Shown in pieces: positions 22,593 through 34,319 of a stretch of DNA of 64,000 bases. Position numbers and translations under genes: made by a program. Source of the DNA: Diphasiastrum complanatum. Its lineage: Eukaryota; Streptophyta; Lycopodiopsida; Lycopodiales; Lycopodiaceae. Numbering within the stretch: the first letter of the stretch is position 1; each line of letters starts with the position of its first letter. Where the stretch lies: positions 21,480,658 to 21,544,657 of the forward strand of contig CM055104.1 of NCBI GenBank assembly GCA_029204225.1, written 5' to 3'. Below the pieces are notes generated by a model that saw only the letters and a program-made list of their open reading frames with translations, was not told the DNA's origin and did not search any database.

Positions 22593-22866
22593 AGTTAGAA
22601 TCAAAGTAGAATCATTGTGCTACTGTACTGTGGGTCCTATCAGTTGATAAAGATCAGTTGGCCTCGCCACGAGGCAAGTCGACGGGACACGTGTCCCACC
22701 AACGGCAACCTGGGTCATGCATGGGTTGCCTGAGTGAACAACTATATGTACAATGTAATTTCATTTTGAAAAATACAGTTGCTATGTGAGCTTGTTGTGG
22801 AGAGTGTTTTCTATCTGTGTTACTGTGTAGCATGATCTGTGTTCTTGTTCGAAGCAAATTCTAAGT
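22593..22866 (+). repeat. 3' LTR of copia-C
   Basis: 274 bp, the same length and ends as the 5' copy. Followed by the target repeat CTCAC. Confidence 0.92.
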
Positions 22867-22961
22867 CTCACATGTGTGAAACCCACTTACGTACATAATT
22901 TTCATTATTCTACATGGTTTTTTATCAAGCTAGATTTGTCAATTTTTAACAATTCTTCACA

Positions 22962-23440
22962 ACATCTACATCCTCACCACAAGCAATAGCAATTCAAGAG
23001 ACACTTGGTGGATTGATAGTGGGGCTAGCTCCCACATGTCTTGTGAAAATGACTTTTTCTCAATCTTACACTCATTCAATGATGCTAAAAAGTTTGTCTT
23101 TACTACAAGTGATAAAGAGTGTAGGATAGATGGTGTTGGTAACATCTCTTTGTCTATAGAATCCTCAATAAGTATGGATCTAGAAAATGTCCTTTACGTA
23201 CCATCAATCACCAAGAATATGCTAAGTGTTGGTCTACTCTTGGAAAGTGGTTTGGATGTCCACTTTGAGCATGGTGTTTGTTCCATTTTTAAGAATGATG
23301 TTTGCATTGCAAAGGGATTTAAACATGAGAGATTGTTTAAGTTGGAAGCTAGTGTTGCTTTTGAGAGTGTGAGGTTAGCAAAGGAGGAGATTACTCAAGT
23401 TGAGATCTTGGCAAAGTGCAATCTTGCTTGCATTGAGGAG
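22962..23440 (+). pseudogene. copia-B protease-region fragment
   Basis: The frame through 23036 reads DTWWIDSGASSHMSCENDFF, with the Asp-Ser-Gly of a copia retropepsin, then LENVLYVPSITKNMLSVGLL, the usual end of the protease domain, and FEHGVCSIFKN toward the integrase. It stops where copia-D's LTR begins at 23441. Gag, integrase core and RT of this element are missing. It is taken as internal sequence of copia-B because it lies between that element's leader and 3' LTR, but could derive from another inserted copy. Confidence 0.75.
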
Positions 23441-24296
23441 TGTTGGTTTATTCTCGTACAAATCGACTAATCAAGTTTTAATCTTCATTCAATTGATCAT
23501 CCAAATCTGCAATTTTTTTCATGTTTTTACACACGGCTGTCGCATTATTCGGCTGTCATGAAAAACAGTTCATTTATGTAGAGTGGCAATTAAAATTTAG
23601 TTTTGAAATCACGCCACTGTCATGCATTAATTTTTAGCAAGTGAATTTTCGAAAAGTCCTAACTAGATGAATGCCAGCACATCACAGCCAAACTGGATGT
23701 CGCAATTTACAACCTAATTTCTTAGTATAAATAGCTGCTCATATTTCTACACCATAATTGTTATTATCATAACGGATTGAAACATAGTTAACGCTCTCAA
23801 GCTTTCAAGCTTGAACACTTTTGAGCATTCTAGCTCAGTTCTTTAGAGTTGATTTAGAGTTTGCTATTGCGCTTACTTCTTATTGGTGGAAGTGCTTAAT
23901 TCAGACAGAGTTACAGTTGCTCAGAGATAGCTCAAAGCACGTGGCTTTGATCCACAATTCCTTTGTTCTCATTTCCATTCAGATTTGTTTCTTTCACTGA
24001 ATCAATCTATCTTTCATTGCGTTCAGTATCATATCAGTATGCATGCATCTCTGTAATTCTTTTGTAATGGATAGTCTCTTATTATTTGTTTGATAATTCA
24101 ATGCCTTATGTTTGGCTATGTAATCACTTATTTGCTAGCGATTTCAAAGTAGGTGCTAAAGATTGAATGTGATTTCTATCACTACTTTTTGTTCAATATT
24201 GATAGGCGTAGTCACGCAGTGTAGTCATGCACAGGAAAGAAGGTTTCTTCTGGCCCGCTCACCTATTTCGACTTTGTCGAATTATTTTCTCTCTCA
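23441..24296 (+). repeat. 5' LTR of copia-D
   Basis: Begins TGTTGGTTTATTC and ends TTTTCTCTCTCA, matching 28562-29455. Followed by TGTCTATCAGAGCG, a variant of the initiator-Met primer site. It holds a GGTTTCTTC...CGACTTTGTCGAATT block near its end. Confidence 0.88.
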
Positions 24297-24493
24297 TGTC
24301 TATCAGAGCGAATTCTTCAATTTGCTATTACCTTTATGATATCAGGACGATATGTTATATCAGAGCTTTAATACTTGATATCTATCATGATATCAAATTG
24401 ATATCATATTCTTCAGATCATAGCATCAATTTTAGTATCAGAGAATTGATTTCCAATTGTAGTGCAACACGATATCTCTCTCTTAACGTCATT

Positions 24494-27400
24494 TGATACA
24501 ATCAATAGACTAAAGTTCCAGATAGATTCTCAAAGTAAAGTCGGTCTTATGGTAGACAAGCTGAATGGATCCAATTATCATTTGTGGAAATTCAAGATGA
24601 AGGCCTTGCTAATCGCCAGTGAGTTGTGGGATGTTGTTACAGGTATTGAAGTGAAGCCTGAAGACAACATAGACAAATCAAAATGGAAATCGAAAGATGG
24701 TAAAGCTTTTGCGCTTATTATCCTCAATATATCAGATACTCAGATTGGCCACATAGCTGAAACCAAAACTTCAAAAGAAGTTTGGGACATCTTGAGCTGA
24801 ATATATGATGTGAGAGACGTAACTACCAAGTTACATCTACAAAGGAAATTCTTCACACTCAAGATGTCGAATAGTGATTATCTTTAGATCACATTAACCA
24901 GTTCAGAAATCTCTTGCAACAGTAGGCCACTGTCGAATCAGTCGTAGATGATCAAGATGCAATTATGACATTGCTTTCAAGCCTGTCCTCTACATATGAA
25001 AACTGGGTGATGATCATATCGACACACTGAGATTTAACTCTTACTAGAGTTATCACTATGTTGTTGCAAGAAGATAATCAAATAAGTCAAGACACTTCAT
25101 CTACTTCTTCATCTCATGCTCTAGATGTCAACAAAGGCTCAAAACGACAGAAGTAGAAAAGGTCCAAGCAATCTGCATCGAATCAGAAGCCGACTCAAGG
25201 TCAAGGACAATCATCAAATCCACAGTCGAAAAAGAAGATGTTTTCAAGTATTGCAAGCGCCATGAGATCTAGGATTGCAGAGTTCTCAAAGCGGAGGACA
25301 CAACCAAGCAACTTGATCAACAAGCAAATACAGTTTCAACATCTCTCGAAGTTGACATGGACGAAGGTGCATTTCTGGTCAAAGACCAAAAGATATTTTT
25401 GGATGATTTTTGGTTTCTGGATTCTAGAGCTACTCAACATATGACCAATTATCGTGAGATCTTTCACTCCTATACACCTTACAGCACAAAGAAGTATGTT
25501 CATCTTCACGACGATAGCACTCACATTATCGAAGGTGAAGGTACTGTAAGATTAAGATTCCAGCATAATCAATTCAAACTACTGTCAAAAGTTTTGTATG
25601 TCTCTAGACTATCTAAAAATCTGTTATCAATAAGTAAAATTACATATTTAGGTCATAAGGTGGAGTATGAGTCTGATCAATGCAAAATTATCGATAGGAG
25701 CAATTAGATCCTTGCACTCGACAAGAGGCATGGATACTTATATAGATTGGCACATTGTTATTCTGATACTACTCAAGCTTTGAAAACCTCTGTTCTTGTC
25801 AATAAATCATTAATATGGCATCATCGCTTAGGAAACTTGAATTATGCATCTGTATCGAACATGTCCGGACAATCCCTAGCACTTGATGTTGACTTTCCAA
25901 TTGATAAAGTTGACCTCCTAGTCTATCATAGTTGCATCCTTGGAAAGCGGACTAGGACTCTATTTAGATCAAGTCATAGGCATGCAGCAAAAGGTTTGTT
26001 AGACGTTGTTCATTCATATATATGTGGACATATGAAAACTCCATCATTGCTAGATGCAAAGTATTTTATTACTTTTATGGATGATTTTTTCAGAAGAACA
26101 GCTGTTTACTTCATTAAGCAGAAACTGGAGGCTTTCAACAAGTTTCGACAATTCAAAGAGCATGCAAAAAATCAAACTGGTAAAAGAATCAAAGCACTGA
26201 GGTCTGACAACGGGGGAGAATACATCTCCACTGAATTCAAGGAGTATTGCCTTAACAACAACATTGAGCAACAATACATTACCTCCTATTCACCTCAGTC
26301 GAATGGTCTTGCTGAAAGAAAAAACAGAACCTTAGTCGAATTGGCAAAGTGTATGCTTGCGCATGCGACACTTCCAAAGTCCTTCTGGGCTGAAGCTATT
26401 TCAACAACAACCTATATTCAGAACAGATGTCCTACTAAAGTCTTTCAGCCAAAACATCATACGAAGTTTGGACAAGTACCAAACCTTCTTTATCAAACTT
26501 ATGAGTTTTTGGATGTACAACTTATGTGTAGATTCCTCATGATCTCAGGAAGAAGCTCTTCTAGAGCATCAAATGTATTTTCATTAGCTACACTACTTCA
26601 GATCAAGCTTACAAGTTGTTTGATCCCGTCGAGTCGAAGATATTGGCTAGCCGGGATGTCATATTCATCAAAGATCAGTTTATCGACCTTAAGGGAAAAG
26701 GCAAAGCCCATATAGCCGACTTGTCCGACTCTTCCGACATGTTGAACTTTCTAGTTCCTCAGTCGACTATTCCTATCAAAGGTCCAAGCACATCTATTCA
26801 TGACAAACAACCTATCAGCAGCAAATCCAAAGATGATGATGTTGCAGTTTAGCAACTACAACATGATGAAAATGATCAACTTTCTTTATTACCCAGAATA
26901 TCATAAAAAACTAGCAGACCACCTAATAGATATATCGATGAGTCTGCAGCTTACCTTGTTCCGGAGCCAACGATTGTCGAAGAGGCGCTCAGTCAGCCCA
27001 ATTTCGATATCTGGAAAGAAGCTATGGATAAGGAGTATTCATCTCTTATCAAGAACCAGACATGGATGATTGTCGAATTACCTACTTGCAAAAACGTAGT
27101 TAATTGCAAATGGATTTTCAAAATCAAATACAAGGTAGACGAAAGCATCAACAGAAGAAAAGCTCGACTTGTAGCTAGGGGATTTTCTCAGGTACATAAT
27201 GTCGATTATAGTAAGACTTTCAATCCAGTAGTTAAGCATTCTTCTATTCAACTTTTGCTATCATTTGTCGCTGCAACAGATTTGGAAATATGTCAAATGG
27301 ATATACAAATAGCATATCTTAACGGAGTTAAAAAAGAGGACATTTACATGGTGCAACCTGAAGGTTACAATATCAAAGGTAAACACAATCATGTGTGTAA

Positions 27401-28480
27401 ACTCCATTAAGCACTTTATGGCTTGAAGCAATCTGCTCGAGCATGGTTTCAAAGAATCAATACTTTTCTTATTGTTCACGGCTACACACCAAGCTCTTCA
27501 GATTCCAATGTTTACTTCAAGGCAATGCAACAGTCTTTTATCATCATCACTTTATATGTGGACAACACATTGCTTTTCAGCAACAATATCGATCTGATAA
27601 AAGAAGCTAAGACAATGCTATCTTCCGAATTCAACATGACGAATCTGGGCGAAGCTCATTTCTGCCTCGATATTCAAATCCAACGAGACAAAAATCGAAA
27701 GTTGATTTACATTACTCAATAGAGGTACATCTACAATATATTAGTAAGATATAATCTGGTTAATTGCAATATAGCTCTCTTACCAATGGAACCAGGTCTC
27801 AAATTGTCAAAGACCAAAGTCCTCAAACAATTCAAGAGAAGGAGCAGATGCATGAGTATCCTTATCATTCGATAATAGGATCTCTTATGTACGCCATGAT
27901 CTGTACCAGACCAGACATAACTTTTGTAGTCAGCTCATTAAGTCAGTTTATGACCAATAATGTTATAACACATTGGAAAGCTCTTGTCAGAGTTATGAGA
28001 TGTCTTTGAGCTACTATGTACTTTTGCATTTGTTATGGAGTAGTCGACAACGACAAACTCAATTTACTCAATGGTTACACAGATGCAAGTTGGGCACGAG
28101 ATGTAGACACTCGTAAATCCACTTGTGGATTTACATTCTTCCTCAACAATGGTCCTATTTCATGGAACAGTCGCAAGCAATCATCAATAACTCTATCTTC
28201 CATTGAATCAGAGTATATCGCAGCCTCTCAAGCTACAAAGGGAGCAATTTGGTTGAGGAACTTACTTTCAGATATCAGTCTGAATTAATATGCTCCAACG
28301 ATTTTATTTTGTGATAATCAAAATGCCATTGCCTTATCGGCCAACCCTAGGTTTCATTTCAAGAGTAAGCACATTGAAATCAAGTATCACTACGTCAGAA
28401 GCAAAGTTCTCAACAAAGAGATTAACTTGCAGTACTGTCGAACACAAGATATGACAACAGACATTTTTACAAGGCATTAA
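24494..28480 (+). pseudogene. copia-D gag-pol polyprotein
   Basis: Gag (KLNGSNYHLWKFKMKALL near 24555) has a TGA near 24798. A knuckle-like CKRHEI*DC lies near 25245-25275, and the protease region reads FWFLDSRATQHMT near 25413 (Asp-Ser-Arg where Asp-Ser-Gly is expected). The integrase is long and open from 25747 (WHHRLGNLNYAS, SDNGGEY, ERKNRTL) until a frameshift near 26460. The RT (27024 on) carries YVDN at 27555-27566 instead of YVDD. RNase H is recognisable at 28060-28480 (YTDASWARDVDTRKSTCGF). Stops at 25705, 27408, 27720 and 28007, and further shifts, break the frame. Two active-site residues (protease Gly, RT second Asp) are lost. Confidence 0.9.
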
Positions 28481-28561
28481 GCTTGGAAAATGCACATAGA
28501 AAGTTTTGTGCAGAACTGAGTTTTAAGGTCAAGGCATTCATGGATTCAGATCAAGGGGGAG

Positions 28562-29455
28562 TGTTGGATTATTCTCCTACAAATCAACTAATCGAGTTTT
28601 AATCTTCATCCAATTGATCTTCCATACCTGTAGTTTTCTTCGTGTTTTACACAGTCAGCAGAACTACTTATTGTCACTTCGGCCACTTCGAAGACTTTTG
28701 GTCCTTCGCATTTTTTGCATTTTTTCGGCTGTCGCAAAAAATAGTTCATTTATGTAGAGCGGCAATTAACATTCAGATTTGAATTTAAGCCCATGTTGCA
28801 TATATTGTTAGCAAGTGAATTTCTAGGAAGTCCTAACTAGATGAATGCCAGCACATCACAGCCAACTGGATGTCGCAATTTACAACCTAATTTCTTAGTA
28901 TAAATAACTGCTCATATTTCTACATCATAATCGTTATTATCATAATGGATTGAAGCATAGTTAGCATCTCTCTCAAGCTTTCAAGCTTGAAAACTCTTGA
29001 ACATTCTAGCTCAGTTCTTTAGAGTTGATTTAGAGTTTGCTATTGCACTTACTACTTATTAGCGGAAGTGTTTAATTCAGATAGAATTACAGTTACTCAA
29101 AGATAGCTCAGAGCATGCGACTTTGATCCACAATTCCTTGTGCTCATATTCCATTCTGATTTGTTTCTTTCACTGAATCAATCTATCTTTCATTGCATTC
29201 AATATCATATCAGTATGCATGCATCTTTGTAATTCTTTGTAACTAATAATCTCTTATTATTTGTCTAATAATTCAATGCTTTATGTTTGGCTACGTAATC
29301 ACTTAGTTGCTAGCGATTTCAAAGTTAGTTGCTAAAGAACATGATTTTAATCACTATTTTTAGTTCAATATTGATAAGCGTAGTCATGCACAAGAAAGAA
29401 GGTTTCTTCCGTCGCACTCACCTACTTCGACTTTGTCGAATTATTTTCTCTCTCA
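28562..29455 (+). repeat. 3' LTR of copia-D
   Basis: 894 bp, preceded by the polypurine tract AAGGGGGAG. Visibly more diverged from its partner than the copia-C pair, including small indels. I saw no matching 5-bp target duplication: AGGAG lies left of the element, TCTCA right. Confidence 0.88.
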
Positions 29456-30475
29456 TCTCACACCTCTTTCCAACAAGGAAGAGCATCAAAAGGAGGAAGA
29501 TCTTGAGGATCAGCCTCAAAGCATGAGAGTTCCAAGTCCTCAATGACAAAGGCCGAGTCATCAAATTGCATGCAAATTTTCCATTCAAGTGTGCATCTTG
29601 CAAGGATGGTGAGCATTGGAGAGTCTACTATCTTTGAATACTTGTTGGATAGTATTAGTAGACATGGAGTGACTTGCTGCTTATCTTTAAGATCTATGAT
29701 GTTTAGTACTCTTTAGATGCTTTCAAATCTCCATTTGTTGTTGATAAAGCAATTTCATTGGATAACTATTTTTGTAATAGTTTCAATAGTGTCATAAAAG
29801 ATGAAACATCATTTGTATTGGAAATCTTTGGGTCCACATGCTTTGAGCATGATCATTCCACTGTAAGGACCAAAGATTATCCTACTTCAATGATAGGAAT
29901 AATGGTAGTGTTTTGCTCTTCAAGTAGAGATTGTAGAATCTACTTGTTTCTCACCAAATAAGTTGTCAATGGTGGAAATGTGACCTTTCAAGAGTGGAAG
30001 ATTTGTAAACTTGAAGAACAACCTTTGGATCAGCACCTTATTCAATTCTTTGATGGTTTGAAGTAAAGTCAAGTGGAGGAGCAAGCTCAAGACCCGAGGA
30101 CTCCAAGAAGACCTTGAGTATCAAGATGGAGCCATCAAGGCTCAATCATGTGGATCAATCAAAGCAAGTTGTCTTTGGCAACATTATGTATGCACTTAAT
30201 AGTTTAATTGATGTATCTTCAAGTGCACAAAATGCCTTGGAATCCATGGCTTGGAATGATGTATAGTTGTAAAGTGTGCTACATGTAAATAGACACATTT
30301 GTAGAACATCTTGTAAGGGATCTTTTAAGAGGTGGTGAAAGATCCTTCATGGACATCATTCTCTATTGGAGTCTCAAAAGGTCCTTGTTTGTAGCTGGAT
30401 TTTTTAGACACTTCTAAAAGCATTCATTCATCTACAAGAGAGTGGTAGATAGATCAAGCTAAATTTGAGGAGGAG
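29456..30475 (+). other. copia-B internal 3' region, no recognisable domain
   Basis: Short open frames only. An acidic piece near 29480 (EEDLEDQPQSMRVPSPQ) resembles the integrase-RT linker of copia elements. RT and RNase H are absent, so copia-B as it stands is a deleted or non-autonomous copy. The polypurine tract GAGGAGGAG ends at 30475. Confidence 0.5.
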
Positions 30476-31180
30476 TGTGAAGAATTGCCAAAAATTGGCA
30501 AATCTAGCTTGATAAAAAACCATGTAGCCTAATGTAAATTTTGTACATAAGTGGATTTCACACATGTAAGGCCAAAGTGCCACGTGAAAATCTAATCCTA
30601 ATGTAGGTTAGGTCGAGTCAAGAGAGTTGGTCACGTCTATTGGTGGTCATCCCTACATTATAGGACCTACACCTAAGTTTAAGGTGAAAAAATTGACCAA
30701 CTAGCTACCTACCAAGCATGACTCTAGGATCTAGGCTAGGGTTTCATTTTAGGGCAAATGGATGAGTTTAGTTCCTTATTACATGCTGGATATTCACCTA
30801 ACTTCACAAAGGAAGTGAGTTTTGTTATGTATTCCAAGCCCCCATAGTGAGAAGATAGATTATTTTTTGGAGCTCATTGGCAATCTCGAATTTCTACTCT
30901 CCATGTACATTGATTTTGTGATCCAAATGAAACACAACACTTTGAGTACTTCAAACTCTGTTCTAAATTCGTACAGCAGGCTGTTGTTCACACGTGTGGG
31001 CTTGGTTTTGTGTCTATATGATCTTGGCTTTTGATTATCAATGCCTGTTGTGTGTCAAATTGCCAATCTAGATCAAGATTTGTTGACTAGTTTTTTGATG
31101 CATTGATTAAGCAAGTACAAAATCACTCTTGTAAATCTTCTAAGATCCATTTATGGTCTAATAAGTATTGCACTTTCACA
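30476..31180 (+). repeat. 3' LTR of copia-B
   Basis: 705 bp, TGTGAAGAATTG to CTTTCACA, with inverted ends TGTGAA/TTCACA. Followed by AAATT, the altered target duplication. Confidence 0.9.
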
Positions 31181-32473
31181 AAATTTGTGACATGGTAGCG
31201 GTGGCAAGGCTTATAAATGCAACTCTTGTAATTCCATCTCTTGATCACAATTCTTTTTGGGCTGACCCTAGGTTGTATGTTCAAAGTTCTACATTCATTT
31301 GGATTCTTGAAACAAATGACAATGTAGTATTTACTTCATCCAGTTTAGTTGAACAAATTGAAGTTGTCACAGTGAGTTCAAAGACATCTTTGATGTTGCA
31401 GATTTCATCAAATCACTTAGAGATGATGTCCACATTGTTGAGTCTTTACCCCCTCAATTTGCTAATATGAGATCCTTAAAAAAGACTCATGTTTATTGGT
31501 CAAAGGTAACAAATTCATGCAAGTCGCTTTGCAATTGGCTTTTTGTTTCCATGAATGTCTGTGACACATTTCTCCTAAGTGCTCAAATTATGTGTTGCTA
31601 TGTCTATACAGGCAAAGCATTATGAGGAGGAAGTACTTCCTTTATTGAAAGTACAAAAGGTGGTATACTTCACTCATGTAGCCTCACGCCTCATGAACAA
31701 TGACATTCCAACTAGTATATTCAAAAGCTCTCCTGTCGTGCAAACTACAAGGCACTCACTTTTACAAAACGAATTGAGGAGCTAGGCAAAGTGCTGGTAG
31801 ACCGAATGCACTTCAAATGTCCTTTTATTGCTCTTCATCTTAGGTAATTGCACTATCCAAGATTGCTAGTTGCAGAATGAAGTTAGTTTTTTGAATAATA
31901 AACTTCTGTATTTAAAACAATGCGATCATCTCAGTTCAGGTTAAATCTGAATAAATGTCTAGAAACAATTTTTGATGTAGGTGTGGGAAAGACATGCTTT
32001 CATTTACAGGGTCCACTCATGGCCTTACCATTGAAGAGATTGAAGACCTGCGCCAGATTGGTTACAATACAAGACATTGGAGAGAAAATGAGATTGATGG
32101 TGAGGAGAAATGTGTTCAAGGTGGATGCCCTTTGGCATCTCACAAGATTGCTCTTTTTCTAAAAGCTCTGGGCTATCCATCATCTACAAACCTATATGTT
32201 GTTGCTGGGCACCTTTTTGGCAATGACAGCATGGCATCTTTAAGAAAGCAATTTCCCAATGTGTTCTCACATTCTACTCTAGCCACTCATGAAGAACTAG
32301 GTCATCTAAGCAAGTACCAAAATAGGCTTGTAGGAGTGGATTATATTGTAGCACTAGAAAGTGATGTTTTTGTCTACACATATGATAGGAACATGGCAAA
32401 AGTTGTTCAAGGATATCGACAGTTTCAAGGATACAAGAAGACTATTAGTCTTGATAGGTCTATGTTGCTTTAA
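31181..32473 (+). pseudogene. O-fucosyltransferase-family gene, 3' exons
   Basis: Members are Golgi or secretory-pathway GDP-fucose protein O-fucosyltransferase-like enzymes. Exon 31183-31271 reads [20 protein letters not shown] then DHNSFWADP. Exon 31373-31505 reads [19 protein letters not shown]. Exon 31612-31843 reads HYEEEVLPLL, then after a 1-nt loss near 31718 [20 protein letters not shown]. Exon 31981-32473 reads [20 protein letters not shown], then [30 protein letters not shown] and a TAA after SLDRSMLL, shorter than the family. Donors are GTTGTA, GTAACA and GTAATT; acceptors CACAG, TACAG and TGTAG; all phases fit. The frameshift plus loss of the acceptor at 31182 argue for a pseudogene. 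Confidence 0.85.
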
Positions 32474-33235
32474 GATTTGGGAATGTTTTTTTTTTGCCAG
32501 TAAATAACGAATTCCAAGATGTGTTACTATGATACATGAAGTCTAGTTCACTTTCAAATTCATTTACATGTTATTCTATTAATGCATTTATGAAGCTCCT
32601 TGTTCATGATGGCTTTCTTGAGTGATTCTATTATGAGCATGCCCATCCATTTCTTTGAGTGTGGTTGTGGAATTAGATTAATTTATTGCTTTCTTTCATC
32701 ATGTATTGTGGATTAGTTTTGGAATAGATCTCTTGTTCCATCTTTTAATGTAGATTTCAGCATAGAAGTAAACTAAACAGGCTGGATTTGTGGAGTAAAT
32801 CTTGCATATCCTTGACATTCTAGTTCTTGATGTTCTTGGGCTGTCCAAGAATCAAGAAATGAGTGTTTCTTGATCCTTGGACTTTCAAAATGTTGTTTAG
32901 TCTTTAGTTTCTTGTTTCTTGTTTTCATTCTTGTTGATCTGTAGTTAATCTGAGAATCTTGTTGTATTCTTAACGTTTTACAAGTAGATAGAAGTAGGAA
33001 CAGATTGGAATTCATCAGTATTGCACATATATCTATAGATGAATAGTTGGAGTTGCATGGTTGATTGTGTGCCTGCAACTGGAGTGAACGTAACTTGAGC
33101 AACCCACTGACAGGCTGGGAAATATACTACAACAAAACCGCATCTTTCTGTCTGATATGGGCTGTAACAAGAAGATCACATTAAGAGAGCCAACCACCTG
33201 GTAACGGGTAGAAACACCTGATATCCAGAGATAAG
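32474..33235 (-). other. possible copia leader region (minus), no gene recognised
   Basis: On the minus strand, TGGATATCAGGTG near 33235 resembles a decayed primer site after the LTR described next. A lysine-rich open frame (33102-32773) shows no known domain. Confidence 0.35.
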
Positions 33236-33830
33236 AAAACGAACAAACCAAGAATTTGTCGGAAAGAGGTTTTGTGAAGATAGGTCAAACTCGAAAAGAA
33301 ACGAACTTGAAAAGAAACGAATGAAAATAATTCGGATGTCTAGAAAGAAAACTTTTCGTGCATGGCGGAATAAACTAACTTTCTCTTTCACAATGCATGA
33401 CTACGCCTGTCAATTTCAAACAAATTAATAGTGATAGAAATCATGTTTGATCTTATAGTAACTAACTTTGAAATCATCAGTACTACAGTGATTACGTAGC
33501 CAAACAATTAAGCATAAAAAATTATCAGACAAATAATTTGTCGCAAAACGCTAAACAAATAATTAGTCGCGAATCACAAGACAAATAATTAGTCACGAAG
33601 AACTACAGAAATACATACATTCTAAGACGAAGCTGAACGCAATAAATGATAGTATTGATTTAGTATGAAAACGAAACAGAAGTAAATGAGTACAATATGT
33701 TGCGGATCAAAGCCGCGTACTCTATGCTATCTCTTAGCGACTAAAATGAAAGTATGAATTAATGCGCAATGCTGATAAGCAGTAGCGCAATAGCAGTCTT
33801 TAAACAACTCTAAGAAGTGACAGAGATCTG
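33236..33830 (-). repeat. copia-D-family LTR fragment (minus)
   Basis: The reverse complement matches the copia-D LTR from TTAGAGTTG...CTATTGCGCTAC through GCGTAGTCATGCA to CGAATTATTTTC. The first 400 bp or so of the LTR is missing. Confidence 0.75.
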
Positions 33831-33844
33831 AATCAGGTTGACTG

Positions 33845-34315
33845 AGTGCCTCTTGGACAGTCGTCGGTTCTCAAACAAGATAGGCTGCAGACACGTCGAT
33901 ATACCTTTCAGGTGGTCTACTAGTCTTTGATGATCTTCTGGGTGAACGAGTTTTGATCATTTCCATCATACTGTAGTTGCTGATCTGCAACATCATCATC
34001 TTCTGATTCGTCGTTGATTTGTTGTTCGTCAAAAGTAGAAGAGCTTGGACCTTCAATGGGAATAGTCAACTGAGGAACTGGAAAGTTCAATGCGTCAGGA
34101 GAATCTGGTAGGTCAGCTACATGGGGACTGCCCTTTCCTTTGAGGTCTTGAAACTGATCTTCGATGAAGATGACATCCTGGCTAGTGAATATCTTTGACT
34201 CGATGGGATTGAACAACTTGTAGGCTTGATATGAAGTAGTGTAGCTGATGAAAACACACTCTGGAAGTCGAGCTTCTTCCTGAGATCCAAATTTGAAGAA
34301 ATATATTTTGGTCAA
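33845..34315 (-). pseudogene. copia-D-family pol fragment (integrase-RT linker)
   Basis: The frame 34315-33920 contains VFISYTTSYQAYKLFNPIES, then SQDVIFIEDQF and DLKGKG, closely parallel to the copia-D linker at about 26590-26830. After a shift it runs on to the TVVEEALSQP-like stretch near 33850 and then joins LTR sequence directly. RT and RNase H are deleted. It is an internal deletion product, not a functional gene. Confidence 0.8.
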
Positions 34316-34319
34316 CAGT

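Larger units (their letters stand above)
17181..22866 (+). mobile_element. copia-C, complete but inactive Ty1/copia element
   Basis: Two 274-bp LTRs (17181-17454, 22593-22866), a primer site, gag-pol in standard copia order and a polypurine tract. It is flanked by CTCAC at 17176-17180 and 22867-22871. Joining the flanks restores the sequence of the surrounding LTR copy, giving an in-window empty-site control. Total 5686 bp. Confidence 0.93.
16700..22961 (-). repeat. inverted, truncated copia-B-family LTR, itself split by copia-C
   Basis: The plus strand here is the reverse complement of the copia-B LTR, from GATCTAGATTGGC near 16715 to AATTCTTCACA at 22951-22961. Positions 17181-22871 (copia-C plus one target repeat) interrupt it. 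The part that should begin TGTGAAAG is missing at the left, so about 570 of 700 bp remain. It is more diverged than the two copia-B LTRs and separates the copia-B leader from its protease segment. Confidence 0.75.

Noticed and set aside
23441-29455. A target-site duplication for copia-D
   Set aside because: AGGAG on the left and TCTCA on the right do not match; the similar GAG before both LTRs is a polypurine coincidence.
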